A DNA stretch of 64,000 nucleotides. It comes from Albula goreensis. Taxonomy: Eukaryota > Chordata > Actinopteri > Albuliformes > Albulidae. This document shows, piece by piece, positions 11,006-23,739 of this stretch. Within the stretch, counting starts at the first letter, position 1, and each line of letters starts with the position of its first letter. Both the position numbers and the translations under genes were made by a program. The DNA is taken from the NCBI GenBank assembly GCA_022829145.1, contig CM040750.1, forward strand, positions 6,874,755 to 6,938,754. Reading direction: 5' to 3'. The notes beneath the pieces are model-generated. The model did not search any database and was not told where the DNA came from. It saw nothing but the letters and a program-made list of their open reading frames with translations.

Positions 11006-12965
11006 GAATGTTCAGCTCTGCAAATACACTTTAGTTGACGGCCAGAGGAGAGGCCACTAGCCACAGCTTAAAAGCATCATCTCAAAGCCCATTCAACACC
11101 ATTCAGGGGCCTCTATAATACTGTATATATGAGCCTCAATCCAATTAGGAAACATATTCCAATGAGTCACCTTAAAACTGTTAGCGTGAGCTTTTTTGTT
11201 TTGCTTTGGCATCTGGACCGAACCGAATTAGAGAAAAAGAGAACGCCAGATAATTCTCTTGACCACTTTTGACACTGCTGGGGTGTTTACTTACTTGGAT
11301 ATTCCCAATATTTCCTTCCTGTTCAATCAATCATCTTCCTAAACTCAGTGCATTGCTGCAGTGTCCTCCAGCCATCGACTAATGAAGCAGGTTTTGATTA
11401 ACCCAGCCCACAGCCATATTAAATATTCATAAATATAAGTAGGCTATTCATTATGTATTTATGTTTAGGTCTAAGTGAAAACTGTCTTGAAAAATTGTTT
11501 AGCAACATGATCTGAAGAAAATTGACCGTGAGACGTTTAGGCCTGTTATGGTGACATTTTCCAGGTTATTAAAATTGACTGAAAGATCTTACCATTCTAA
11601 AAGCCATTATTTACAGTGATGTTATTGCATATAAAAGACTCAATTTCTCTTTCTGATGAATGTGTTTATTGTGCCGAGTTGCACAATGAAATTCAAATAT
11701 CAGGCCAAGAAAAAAGGATATAAACCAATGAAAAAAACAGATTATTTTAAGGATGACTTCACATTTCTTTAACAAAACAGGCCTTCTTCTGGGCAAGCTT
11801 AAAAGAGTGAAAAACATTGCCAAGACAACATGTCTCCAAATATTACAGTGGCTTGGAATCATATTTAGTTTTCAGGGAATCCAAGCTTGGTCTAAAAAGA
11901 ATGGTAAGACAAAAAACAATGCAAGACCATTGTTTTTGTACTGTATTCCAAAGACGGTTTCCTAACGATGCTGAACATGTTGCAAATTTCTACTCCACTT
12001 CACTGCTACATACTGTGATACAATAAAAAAGAAACAATACAACCGTTTCAGTTGAGTGGAGTGAGTGTTGGCTCATGAAATTGGAATTCCACGAAACAAA
12101 TTCACAGTTTTTTTTCTGTAATTGTGAAGAAACACTGATACACATGAAACGGTTGCCAGATAAAACAGAGAATCCGCAGTGGAGGGTTTGGCAGGCGGAG
12201 TTTAATGAGCTCTGTGGCTGGTACTGGGCTTTGTGCTCTCCATAGTTCAGCACTCGCTGAAAGCCACGCTGAAGGCGTTGGTTGGGCGTGATCCAGAGCT
12301 CCGTTCTGTGATACTGGCCCCTTCCCGCAGTTGCCAGATGCAATAGCAGTCTGTGACACCGAGGGAAGCTAAAGCTAGCTGCCGAAGCCCTCCAAAGACT
12401 CTCTCTCGGCTCCTTTCTCACCGATTACCGCATCAACCTCCCCTCACTTTAAAATACTCTTTAGAATTGTCTGGCCTGGGGATACAGCTTTGCTGAAACT
12501 AAAGTGTTGTAAAAACCTAGAGTTTGGCAACACCACTGAATCAGGTCTGAAAGAGGGGATAAACACAGATTCACTGAAGTATGGGAATCTATTTTAGCTC
12601 CCTTACACACATGTTAGACGATGTCAATCACACCGGAGATAAGCTGACAAAACAAATGCGCCAGGATGTTGCATGAAATTGTACAATACTGTACCCTCCC
12701 GCTGAAACTACTTGCACATCGTCCCAGCTTCTGTGCTTCTGTGGCGTTCTCTGCCAGTTGGTTTCTGCGGGCCAGAGTTTTTGTCGGTTAGACATGTTCA
12801 TTTTGGCGGCAGATCTGACTATTGTGGCTTGATTTCGGACCAGTTGCAACAAAATGTGATGTAACAGAAGCCGTTACCGTATCAGCATGCCGCGTCTCCT
12901 CGCCAAACCTAGGGGATGTCGTTGGAGCTTGCAGAAGTTTTTTTGACCAATAGACAGGCAAGGCT
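11006..12965. other. No gene recognised
   Basis: About 2 kb of AT-rich, unique-looking sequence. Open frames on both strands at 11.6-12.4 kb lack domains. Nothing else recognised. Confidence 0.4.
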
Positions 12966-12969
12966 GCTG

Positions 12970-13129
12970 TGAAGGCACTCTTATAGGTAGGCACTGTTCT
13001 TTGATGGCACTGCTCTGTGAAGGTATCGTTTTATGTAGGCACTGTTCTGTGAAAGCACTGTTCTGTGAAGGCACTGCTCTATGAAGGTACTGTTCTGTGA
13101 AGGAACTGTTCTATGAAGGCACTGTTCTG
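12970..13129. repeat. Minisatellite, 17 bp unit
   Basis: About nine to ten diverged copies of a roughly 17 bp unit of the form GGCACTGTTCTGTGAA. Copies in the second half are closest to one another. Confidence 0.9.
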
Positions 13130-13397
13130 CTGTTTCTAAGCTGTAATGAAGCCAGCCCCTGACCGGGCCCTTCACTGGTGGCCATCTCAGCAGGGAGTCC
13201 CAAGGAAGCACATGTGGGACCCACTCCTAGTTAACATGCTGTGTGTTTCGGTATGACTTTACCGTTGTTCTGTTTCATTTTTCCCATAACTGCAAGCCTG
13301 CTTTTTCATTCTAATGAGTGGTGATTTCCTGTGGAGCAGATAGCTTTTTTATAAAAAAGTACACAGAACTGCAAACACCCGCCATATTACTCATGAT

Positions 13398-14246
13398 TAG
13401 GGATGTCAATTTCGTGCGTTTCTTTTTATCGATAATCAAAACCTGTTAATCGATTAATAACGAGTAACTGAATAATATCTTATTTGAAGCTTAATGTCAA
13501 CTACAGCCAATAAAAACATGACTCAAAAATTATATAAACAGGATTTGCATTGTGCATTAAAATTTTTAGTCATAAGCTAAAAAAATATACAAACATGGAT
13601 TCGCAGACTGAGAAGTATGTGTGAAAGAGGACCACTGACATCTTTATTACAGGCTGGGTAAACTGTTGTGCCAATGGTGAACAGATGAATGACTCAAAAT
13701 TCCTTTTAATGAGGTTTTTAGTCCTGCATCAGAGCGGTTTTATTAAGACAAGCGCCAATGATCATTAACATGATAATGGATTCACATTGTGCATGAAGGC
13801 TATGATGGCAAAAGAAGAAAAGAAATAAAAATAAACTAAACAGATTCACGGACTGAGAAATCAAGAATACAGGCTGCAAACAAACTTAAAGCCTATTAGG
13901 CCTAAATACAATGCGCCACACAAAAATCCCACACAAAAAACACTAATAGTCTGCATCCCATATGCTACTTAATTTTGCTTGTTTCATTGCTGGCATGTAA
14001 CAAAGCGTTCCCAGCTCACGAGAGAAAAGTTGACGCTGAAAGTGGTGCCCCACATGTTAAATTTAAGAGTTTTCACATTTGGGTGTTGGTATTTTGCACA
14101 GATGTTGATGAGCAGGATATTTATTTCAATTGTTTATTGAAATGTAACTGTTTAATCACTCATTTTATTCAATTTCAATTTATACTCAATTAATAAACGT
14201 TCTAATTAGCAATTTATAGTTTACCGAATAATAGTTAACATCCCTA
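13398..14246. mobile_element. Non-autonomous hAT-like element (849 bp)
   Basis: Terminal inverted repeats TAGGGATGTCAA (13398-13409) and the complement of TAGGGATGTTAA (14235-14246) differ at one of 12 positions. They are flanked by CTCATGAT (13390-13397) and TTCAATAT (14247-14254), which match at 5 of 8 positions and both fit the hAT target pattern nTnnnnAn. The interior is AT-rich, with no transposase frame. It contains two diverged copies of one segment (about 13537-13615 and 13777-13862, each ending in a GATTC, GACTGAGAA block), so it underwent an internal duplication. The TIR/TSD structure is visible directly; the superfamily assignment rests on the 8 bp target duplication and the TAGGGATG terminus. 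Confidence 0.7.
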
Positions 14247-14254
14247 TTCAATAT

Positions 14255-15476
14255 AACATGAAAGTAATGATTTGCAAGCAGATTCTTGGAAGGGAATATT
14301 GGACCTGTACGTCATAAATTATACGATAAGTGCCTGATAGTTAGCTGTATCCACCCTACTTAGTTTGATCTCCAGCTTAGGTATGAAATATCCAATAAGT
14401 GCATATAAATGTGAGGTAGAAGAATACATGCAATGAAATATGACAGTGTCATCACATGATATACAATTTAGAATCTGTGGTATGAGAATATGTATATCAC
14501 GCTTAGAATGTCCCAACAGTGACTTTGAAATTTACATACGTAAATATTTACTTCTGTATCCTCATTTGTTTTAAACTGAATATTTTATGTAGCCATGCTT
14601 CATCTTGAAGAATGCACTTGTTGTAACCTCAAGGTAAAATGCCCTTTTTCAAACCATCTTTGCAAAACAAATCATGTGACTTTTTAAAACTTTCTCAGCA
14701 GCTGCAGACGGCTGCAGACATCTGTGAGGGACCGTGTGCATTAGTGACAGTGGTCAGACTGTCAGCCCATCGCTCAGTAAGAAAGATGAAAAATCCCCCT
14801 TGTGTTCCACAATAAGACATGCCTCTAGCCTCTGGGGATGTAAGTGTGGATATGCAGGGTATTAATATGAATTAGATTTAAACAGATTTTATGACAAAGT
14901 GTGTGTCATTTGGGGTCACGGATTGAAACAAATCACTCTAACTTATGAGTGAGACCAGTCCTGATAATATATCTTTTATTCCGCTGCCAAAAGTAAATAG
15001 GCACACGATGTTTCTTAGCAATAAAATCAACAGAGTAATTGCCGTTCAATTAAGCCTCAATCCCGAGCTGTGTGTTGTCTGGCTTAGGCGGCCCCACCCT
15101 CTTCCATGTGTCACGGGCCCGCTCGGGATGCCATGGTTTCTAGGGAAACGCGTGTGTCAGAGTCAATATCAGTGGGTGGTTTTGCTGAGTACTGATCCAA
15201 AAACCTCCCAGCTTTCAACATTCAGTCGCAATTGCCACATCTGCTTGCACAACACTGCCTCCATGTTGGTCTGCGCCCCACAGCTAGCATGTGTTCAGTG
15301 CAAGTGTTTACATGGTAGCCTTGAACCAGCTTCACTTTTGGACTGAAAAATCATTTCCCCTGTTATTAACAACTAATTACTGATGTATAACACATTATTA
15401 CTCAATATGTATTCCATACAACTACTTTTATAATACTACTACAACTCCTACTATTACTACAGTCATAGTAATAAAC
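14255..15476. other. No gene recognised
   Basis: AT-rich sequence with a slightly more GC-rich middle (15060-15340). The 133-codon open frame at 14945-15346 has no recognisable domain. Confidence 0.4.
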
Positions 15477-15497
15477 ATTATTATTATTATTATTATT
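15477..15497. repeat. (ATT)7 microsatellite
   Basis: Seven uninterrupted ATT units followed by CCTCTTCCACAG. Confidence 0.9.
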
Positions 15498-17088
15498 CCT
15501 CTTCCACAGGTCCATTTTAGTGGTCTAGCCATCTGTTTTGGCATCTGTTTTTGATATTAATATATTTATATGCAAACTTGTGGATTGTATACATCCTAAT
15601 GTGCCACTCTATCAATAAGCTGATATGCATTCACCTTATGTCTGCAAAACACATTCACGGGTTTCCATTAAAGTAAAGTTCATGTGATATATTTTCCTTT
15701 AAGATGAATCATGAATTTATTCATTTATTTATTAATTATTTGCATCACTGCTGTCCTCATCTCCCCGGAGCACAGAATTCAGTCCACCCTCTGTTCTCAA
15801 AACAGCAGTGATCAATAAACTCGGTGAGACTGAATGGGCATTGTGTTCAGCTCCTGCAGGGCTCATTATTAAATACAAAATACAAAGTAATGTCCAGAGT
15901 TATTAGAGGGCCGGAGTACGGCCATCTTCTTCCAGTAAAAGCCAGGCCACTTCAGAAAAATGCAATTACGGAGGAATAAAGTGAAAGGTGGGCTGGGGGG
16001 TGAAAGGGCACATCAGTAGTGTTTATACGACCATAAAATGGATGGCGGGATTAGTCACTTCCTACAGCGTCCGCTGGGGACGGTCATCTGATTCATTTCC
16101 AGGGCCGTGACCTCTGGCACGCAGTCCGTCAGAGGGGCCAAGAGCAAATAAACTTTCACAAAGTCCCCTCGGGTCCGGGCTCCTTATGAGGGGTGCCGTT
16201 GTGCGGCCCGGGCCCTTGTCCTGCTTTCCCCTCTGCCGCTAATTATCTCCCCCTGGGCCCCTGTCAGGTTTAGGAAGGTACTCCCGCTCCCAGCCTTGGC
16301 TCCCCATGGGCGGTGGAGCCGTGTCACATGGTCAGACTTGGCTGCGGCGACTGTCCGCGCGCCGATGCCGTGCGCTCCACGGTTTTATGTCCCGCTGTCA
16401 CCGTCTTATGAATGTCACTTCCATTCCAGAAGCGTTCCCACATTAATGATATATTCCAACACAGCGGACAAAACCTCTCCAGAAAAAAAATCCCCATTAA
16501 ACTCTAGTGTGGGTCTTGGGCCAGTCGTCTCACAGGGTGGTCTCCTCCCGATGCACCAGTGAGGGGTACTTAAAGGTCGAGTTTAGGGGTTGGGGGAGGT
16601 GGCGGGTGTTCATTTGTCAAAAATAAGTGCTTTAAAGATAGATGCAAACAACAATTACCAGAGAGCCAAGTCAGACAAGCATGGGTGAAATCTAACAAAG
16701 GTAGAGTTGTGCTGAGCTTCGGTAAAAAACTGCATGGGATGCACACAAATAAGAGAGCAGAAATCTGACTGGCCTTTAGATCTGTGGAGGGTCTCTCCAT
16801 GTAAACCTCAAACTACAGGCCTGCTCCAGGTCAGCATGGATCTGTTATAATGATCCAGATTTACATAGATGCATGCCCTGATATTAGACAGCTGAATATA
16901 CAGAAAATTAGCAGATATCTAAACAGTTCTGAGACAATTCTATAGAATTCTTAGCCTCAAAATGTGCACTTCCAAATCAGATGAATCTTCAGTTTTTATA
17001 CATGATTTTTGCATATTTTTGCTGTAATTTCACTGTGGATGCGGTGTGTCACTAAAAGGCATTAGCACTACTCTCAATTAAGATCAAT
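15498..17088. other. No gene recognised
   Basis: The first part is AT-rich. 16050-16400 is noticeably more GC- and CpG-rich (GTGCGGCCCGGGCCC near 16200) and could be a conserved or regulatory segment, which cannot be judged from one sequence. Confidence 0.35.
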
Positions 17089-17698
17089 AGGGATAATCTA
17101 CAGTGCAGATACCTGTGTGTTAGGGATAATCCACAGTGCAGATACCTGTGTGTGAGGGATAATCCACAGTGCAGATACCTGTGTGTTAGGGATAATCCAC
17201 AGTGCAGATACATGTGTGTTAGGGATAATCCACAGTGCAGATACCTGTGTGTGAGGGATAATCCACAGTGCAGATACCTGTGTGTTAGGGATAATCCACA
17301 GTGCAGATACATGTGTGTTAGGGATAATCCACAGTGCAGATACCTGTGTGTGAGGGATAATCCACAGTGCAGATACCTGTGTGTTAGGGATAATCCACAG
17401 TGCAGATACCTGTGTGTTAGGGATAATCCACAGTGCAGATACCTGTGTGTGAGGGATAATCCACAGTGCAGATACCTGTGTGTTAGGGATAATCCACAGT
17501 GCAGATACCTGTGTGTGAGGGATAATCCACAGTGCAGATACCTGTGTGTGAGGGATAATCCACAGTGCAGATACCTGTGTGTGAGGGATGATCCACAGTG
17601 CAGATACCTGTGTGTGAGGGATAATCCACAGTGTAGATACCTGTGTGTGAGGGATAATCCACAGTGTAGAGACCAGTGTGTGAGGGATAAGCTACACT
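17089..17698. repeat. Minisatellite, 33 bp unit x 18 with 99 bp higher-order repeat
   Basis: Eighteen 33 bp units (start AGGGATAATCCACAGTGCAG) with no net insertion or deletion over 594 bp, then a diverged partial unit. Units vary at two places: last base T or G, and CCTG or CATG. Units 2-4 (17122-17220) and 5-7 (17221-17319) repeat the same order G, T, CATG+T, and units 8-10 nearly so, giving a 99 bp higher-order unit. The 3' units (13-18) are all the G form and accumulate other changes. The open frame through it translates to an 11-residue repeat (VRDNPQCRYLC) purely because 33 is a multiple of three. Confidence 0.97.
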
Positions 17699-19002
17699 GG
17701 GCTGGGCAGTTACAGGAAACAGTGCTAAGACCAAGGTGGAGGGCCTGCTGTCCTCCCTGAACGGATGAAACTGTACATCCCAGAGCAGTTTATTCCACAT
17801 TTTAATGCTATTTTTAAAACAAATATTTCAGCATTGAAAATGTGTTGAGCACAGTTGCCTTGGTAGCATGTTTGTGGGTCAGCCTGTTCATTTGTCCCTG
17901 TTTTGTGTTGTAAATATGATGTTGAATGGCTTTGATTATTGATTTGCTTGTCTGCTTTTGCTGGAATGACTTCATGGGCTATGAAAAGTTCTAAACGTGG
18001 TTGTGGCAACAAAAATCAACACCCTCACAGCTAATCATAAATTTAGTATTTAACCAAGCTGTAGTTGAATAAAAGTTGGACTAAAGTGAAAACTGTATTG
18101 TGTAAACTAAGTGTGCGTCATATTAAGAGATTAGTAATGGGTCATTCGGTACTATAGAACAGTGCAATTTAGCTCTATACTCACAAACACTTTGTCAATG
18201 GCTCTGTATGGTATGAAAAAAGGTCAGCATACTTGAGTAAAGAATACCTTTTAGGATTTAAAACCTTTTTTATACACTGTTAAAACAATTCTCCTGGTGA
18301 TTAACCCAGCCATGGGAGCTGTTTCTGGGACAGACACACCTCATTGTGGGCACTGAAGCTACACTTGCCAGTGCAAAATATGGCTGTGACATCACTACAA
18401 CAGTGTGGACGTGACCAGACAGACAGCAGCAGCAGTAAAACCTCAGAGCTACAGAAAAAGCCTCTAAGGGAAGGTTATTGTACCGCAATAGTTGACAATG
18501 ACTGTTGTCTTTATTTCAAACAGGATTTAAAATAAAAAAACATATGAATGTAGACAGGCAGCAGGGATAGAGGTGGGGGAATCCAGAGAAATGAATGTGA
18601 ATCACACATGAAATATCTATCTGTTCAGTGGGAAGATGGAAACCAGACACCCAAGAGAATGACAGGGCTATACAGCACAAGCAGATCTCTGTCAGTGGGG
18701 GACTTTCTAGCACATTGAGTACCAGGGAAACAGGCATTCACGTACATGTGTGTAGGGCCCTCAGGACAGCCGATGTGCAGCCTGTATACAGACACACATT
18801 GCCCCGAGCCCTGACCCTGGATCAGTGTTTAGATTTGATCTGGGAGGGGAATCATGGCTGAGCTGTAGGATCCCAAAGCAGTGCTGTGCTGGGGGACACT
18901 GTCTGCAGCGTCGTCCTCTCCATGATGAAGGAAACAGAATCAGAACTTAGAAGACATGGTATAATATTCAGATAATACCATAATGCACAGTCATAGGGAT
19001 AT

Positions 19003-19003
<1 letters not shown>
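17699..19003. other. No gene recognised
   Basis: Unique-looking sequence with no recognisable domain, RNA gene or element ends. Confidence 0.4.

Positions 19004-19033
<30 letters not shown>
19004..19033. repeat. (CA)15 microsatellite
   Basis: Pure CA run directly 5' of the Tc1-like terminal sequence at 19044. Confidence 0.95.
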
Positions 19034-19037
<4 letters not shown>

Positions 19038-19043
19038 GATATA

Positions 19044-19440
19044 CAGTGGGGTCCTTTTTCATGTAAGCCTGGAAATAATCAGAAAGTTTTAGGATTTTGG
19101 TTTTAAACATTTAAAAGAAGGAAAAGTTATGAGATTTAAAATGAGGAGGAAATAATTACGATTCTACACTATGTCTAGGTCAACTTTAAGCTTATTTGTG
19201 ACATTGACCTGTAGAAAAGGTCAGACCCCATTGAACATTTATGGGGGCACCTACAGGCCAAGGACGTTTTGTGCGCTTAAAGACCATGTGATAACATGGG
19301 TCATCAGGTTTTGCAAAAACTTGTGGAGTCCATGCCAGCTCCATTACACGCTGTCATTAAAGCAAAAGGGGGGCATACTGAAAACTAAGACATTCTGGAA
19401 ATTCATGTACATTTCACTGGCAGAGGTGGAGCTTGAGAAG
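19044..19440 (+). mobile_element. Tc1/mariner-like element remnant with transposase C-terminus
   Basis: The segment opens with CAGTGGGGTCC (19044), which resembles the end of a fish Tc1-like transposon. From 19224 to 19388 one frame reads DPIEHLWGHLQAK, one stop, then about 20 noisy residues and QKLVESMPAPLHAVIKAKGG before a stop. These match the C-terminal part of Tc1-like transposases: the (N/D)PIE-LW block carries the third catalytic Glu, and the KLVESMP...VIKAKGG block is the usual C-terminus. Only about 180 bp separate the 5' terminus from the C-terminal coding block, so most of the gene has been deleted. The other open frame over this stretch (19171-19542) is a shadow frame. Confidence 0.75.
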
Positions 19441-19672
19441 GCCATTGGCTGCCATAGCCCACCTGTGACTGGGTACAATGAGTTGTGTGCTCAAATGTGC
19501 TTGTTTCAGCTCCAAAGTTGTACTCAGCTGTTAGGTGACTGACTGTAACTAGTCTTGCTCTACATAGGTCATGTCAGTATCCGCCGGACTCTTTAATTTA
19601 TCTTTTTTTCCAGATCACAGGACCGCTGTTGGGTGGGTGTTTTGTGGGTGAGGAACCATTCTCTACCCACCT

Positions 19673-19868
19673 TTGTGTGTATGTATGTGTGTGTGAGTGT
19701 GTATGTATGCGCAGATGTTGATGTGTTTGTGTCTGCGCCTGGGTGTGTGTGTGCATACATGTGTGCATATGTGTGCATGTGTGTGTGTGTACACATGTGT
19801 GTGTATGTGTATGTGTGTACACATGTATGTGTGTGCATATGTGTGTGTGTGTGTGTGTGTGCGTGCAA
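19673..19868. repeat. Imperfect (TG)n / TGTATG tract
   Basis: About 195 bp of alternating purine-pyrimidine TG sequence broken by TA, CA and CG dinucleotides, with ACACATGTGT palindromes at 19791-19800 and 19819-19826. The Cys/Val-rich frames through it are artefacts. Confidence 0.93.
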
Positions 19869-20009
19869 GTCAGAGGTGGAATGAGCAAGACCACAGATTT
19901 GTCTTTCTGTGTAAATGACTTGGGCAGCGGACACCAAACATGCTTGTATGATTATATCAGAAACAGCCGACTTGCTGAGGTTTCACACATGAATATGCCA
20001 TAGGTGGGC

Positions 20010-20200
20010 ACACCTACACACACTCACCCACTCATGCATGCATAGACACACACACACTGACACACACAATCACATGCGATTGTACGTATGTGTGAGTGTG
20101 TGTGTGTGTGCAGTGTGTATGAATGTATGTGTCTGTGTGAATGTGTGTCAGAGAGATAGAGAGAGAGAGAGATGTGGGTGAGTGTGTGTGTGTGTGCAAA
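20010..20200. repeat. Facing CA and TG tracts forming an imperfect inverted repeat, plus (GA)n
   Basis: A CA-rich arm (about 20010-20070) is followed by a TG-rich arm (about 20088-20150). The centre is ACAATC, ACATGC, GATTGT, a perfect 6 bp stem with a 6 base loop at about 20067-20084. A (GA)n tract (20151-20172) and a short TG run (20181-20196) follow. A single strand could fold into a long imperfect hairpin. Confidence 0.85.
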
Positions 20201-23200
20201 GGGTCAGGGGTTATGTAGCCAATAGTAGGAGGCGATGCTGACACTGAGCCAATAGAGAAAATGAATGTTAACATGCAATGAACTCATTTGTCAAGATGAT
20301 TGACAGGCTGCTCATAGGCCATTCAGAGGTATCCTCATGTAAGACAGAGGATTGCTGAAATATACCAGCCATGTTTCCTGGGAATGTCTGCAACAGGTGA
20401 AGACATTTTTTTTCATGTATCCTTTGGGGAGCGGAGGACCTCTTCACATCAGTGGAATGTGACCTTAGACTGCTCTCGCTTTGTCTGTGAAAAACTGGAA
20501 AAGGACCAAGCTCTCTGTCTCCCATAGACATTACATGCATACTTACATATGAAATAATTTACAGAAGAAGCAGAACTTCATGTTAACAATACACAATTTT
20601 AGGACAATGGAAGACAAATAATGTTTAGATAATAAGGAATAAATAAAAAATTTGATGTCCTTTTTGCTGTGGTCCCTATGGGACACTTGTGATTGCTTCA
20701 TGGCCAAACATTCGTCCATTTCCCTGAGACGACCGCCTCGCACACAGGGATGTGATTGGAGGCTGCCTCTCCGAGAGCGTTCATGGTTGGCAGCTTTCTG
20801 GATCGGTGGAAACTGTCACTAAAACTTCACCCACTTCACACACAGCCTCTAATCCAGCTCCTTGGATTTGCTCCAAGCAGGATTTAAACGGTCCCTCCGC
20901 AGCCGTCCTGAATTTATGACTCAAACTCGAAATATTGAGTCACGTTTTACTCAGACACTTGGTCTTAGGTGACAATAAAAAACATTCACGGATATTCTTT
21001 GATAGCAAAATGAAACATTTGTGTTTTATATGCACCGCTCAATTCACAGTTTTGCGGTCACCTCTTTATTGTGTAACCTGTACCGCGTGTACGATTCTGG
21101 GGTATACTGATACATTAGGGACCGTTGCAGTTTCCTTGACCATGAACAGGCACTCTTGGTGAGTGCTTTTTACAAATGTGCGGCCTACAGAGACAGATAT
21201 CGCTGTCTATCCAGGCGTAGCTGTCTATCCAGCTGATTGCACGTGTTCGTACCCATGCCACAAAATAACCATCCTCATAAATAATTACAGTAAAAGCATC
21301 CGAGCTCTGATATGATAAAGACTTGGTGCATGAAGGACTGCATTGGAGAAAAAATAATTTTTTGTGTGCTGTTTGACCTTTTGTGCTGAAGTATTTTCTA
21401 GGTTTCATTTTGTAATGAAAGGTGTAAGTGAAGTGAGTGATATTTGCAAAATATTTAATAAATTTGTAATGAGGGTGTAATATGTGGACCATTCACACAT
21501 TTGTCATAAATGTGTAAATTTTGTAATATTATGTACTACATGCTTAAGGAGAGAGCAGTCAGATGCCAATATCAACCAATAAGAACTTGTCAATGGGCAG
21601 GAGCATAGTAGTATGGAGGTAGAAAGACTGTATACCTTCTCAATTCCATCCAAAAATATGTAGTTGGGTGATCATAAACTAGAATATCTAAACCTTTAGT
21701 TCGTTGGTCCCGTTATTGGTGCAGGCTATCATGTGACTTCATTTGTCCAATTGCTCTTTCTTTTTTCTACCTGAAGAGGTAGGTGGCATATAGGAGGTGT
21801 GACCTTAATTGGGAAATTTGCTACACCTTCATGGAAGAGGATATAGTGATGGCGACGGCCATGATCTTTCCTGGGGAGCTTGAGTTTTTCCCATGCTGCG
21901 TCCGGCTCCTAATGGCTCCCACGGCCATTATCGTACTTTGTTTTGAGTTGTGGCATTCTCTGTACACATTTTTAGTTATTGTTAATATAACTTACTTTTG
22001 TTTTGTATTTTTTGGCTCCTATCTCTAGTTGTTGCTTCTGGCTGGTGGGTAGATGGTAACACACACACACAGCTGCTTTTGCCAACTGCAGCTGCACTGT
22101 GGTCAGTTACTCACTACTCAGCCCCGTTCCACCACACAGCCTCATTGACCATTATCTCTTCATTTTTGGATTGCATGACTTAGGGCTAGTTTTGGTAAAT
22201 TTGACTTTGGTAAATTATACTTACTCTATACTGAATTTTTTTTTTCACTGCGACTATTTCTTATTAAATCTGGCCCACAAAGTAATGGACTTCGCAGTGA
22301 CACATTTAATTAAATATGGTGCATGTGATGAAAACGACACTCTGTGTGGGAATTATAAACACATTTCTTTAATAAAAAGTTTGAGAATGAAAGTTAGAGA
22401 GAAATCATGCTTAAATTACATCCTTTTGTGGTTTTTCCTTCAGGCTGAGAGTAGTTACCTTGGGTGGCCCATAGTAAACTTCTGTGGCCATAACACAAGG
22501 TACCACAACCACAGCGACAATGAACAATGAATTTCTTTCTCATCATCCTGTTTATTTTTCCTTTTACATTCTGATTTTGATCATAAGACAAAAACCTCAC
22601 AAAAAACACAAAAGCCAGATGACGCGTAAGGGGAAAATGCTTATTTTGGACGTTGTGTGAAAAATTGTGGAATAATCAGTCGTGTTTGCCAACGCTGAGA
22701 GTAGTTTCTAACGCATCTGAGTCCATTCTCAAAGCCTGGATTTCATGATTCAAAGAAGGTTTTATGCATTGGACTGCGGGGCACCGAAAGAGCTGCTTTA
22801 TAGTTGCCAAACGGTGATCTATGTGTGCAATAACACGTGCAATTGCCCACCACGGAATCGGCTTTCATAGGAAACAATACACGTCTGGAAAGCTCTGTGG
22901 GACTTAATGGCCGTCGTGTCGATTACAACACCATACATCCAACTGATTCAGGCCTCCAAGCCTGACCTTCTGGATGTCAGACAATGGTTAGAATAACAGG
23001 ACCGAATTAATGAGCTGGCAGACAGGGGAAATGTTTCGTTTCGCACAGGTCAGCTGAATCCCTTTGCATTATGGGAAGGGGTCAATCATACCTGATGTCA
23101 CACCTGAGGATGTGTTGGCCTGACCACACCCTTTTTAATGAGGAGTATGGAAGCCCCTTTGTGTCTAAAATATGACTTACTGCTGGCTGTTTTCATAAAT

Positions 23201-23715
23201 GGAGTAAGAACATAATATTCCACCCCGATAATCCTGAGATTAGACATTTCAACATCGTGGGTTTTTTTTGAGGCAGTCCTGTCTTAGCAAGCCCTGCTCT
23301 GAGGGATTTCAGTGAAATGTGAAACATCTCAGTAGACAGTTCTGCAGATTGTCTCACTCAGACTCTGTGGCCACCTCTTCCCCTGTGTTTCTCTGTGCTA
23401 TAGATATGTATGGATGGAGCACTGCAGAAACACCAGAGGGTAATTGGACAATAAGGTTTCTTGAACCCCACAATGGGCGGAGCTATAATGAACCATCAAT
23501 CCCCAACTTCTCTCCAGAGCAAAACACAAGGATGATTTTAATTTGGCGAGTTATTAAATAAGCGAAAGGTGGCTATACCAATGAAAACTCACTCTCCCAT
23601 CACTCACCCCAGGAAAGTAATATATTTCACCCTTGACAGTTGGGATGCTTTAAAAGGACTGCAGCAGATGGTCCCAGGAACTCAATAACCCAGGATTCAC
23701 CAAACTGGTATCTGT
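20201..23715. other. No gene recognised
   Basis: About 3.5 kb. Short open frames near 21.8-22.5 kb (one hydrophobic) have no recognisable domain. Good-looking splice-acceptor strings occur (for example 23372-23402, CTGTGTTTCTCTGTGCTATAG), but no adjoining coding exon could be defended. Confidence 0.35.
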
Positions 23716-23739
23716 GGGGGGTGGGGGAAGGGGGCGGGG
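23716..23739 (+). other. G-quadruplex motif with very short loops
   Basis: Four G-runs of 6, 5, 5 and 4 bases separated by T, AA and C. Loops of 1, 2 and 1 base make this a strong canonical G-quadruplex candidate on the plus strand. Confidence 0.8.

Noticed and set aside
17152..17760. 202-codon plus-strand frame of 11-residue repeats
   Set aside because: It is produced by the 33 bp minisatellite. It has no start context, signal or known domain, and a minus-strand frame is open over the same DNA.
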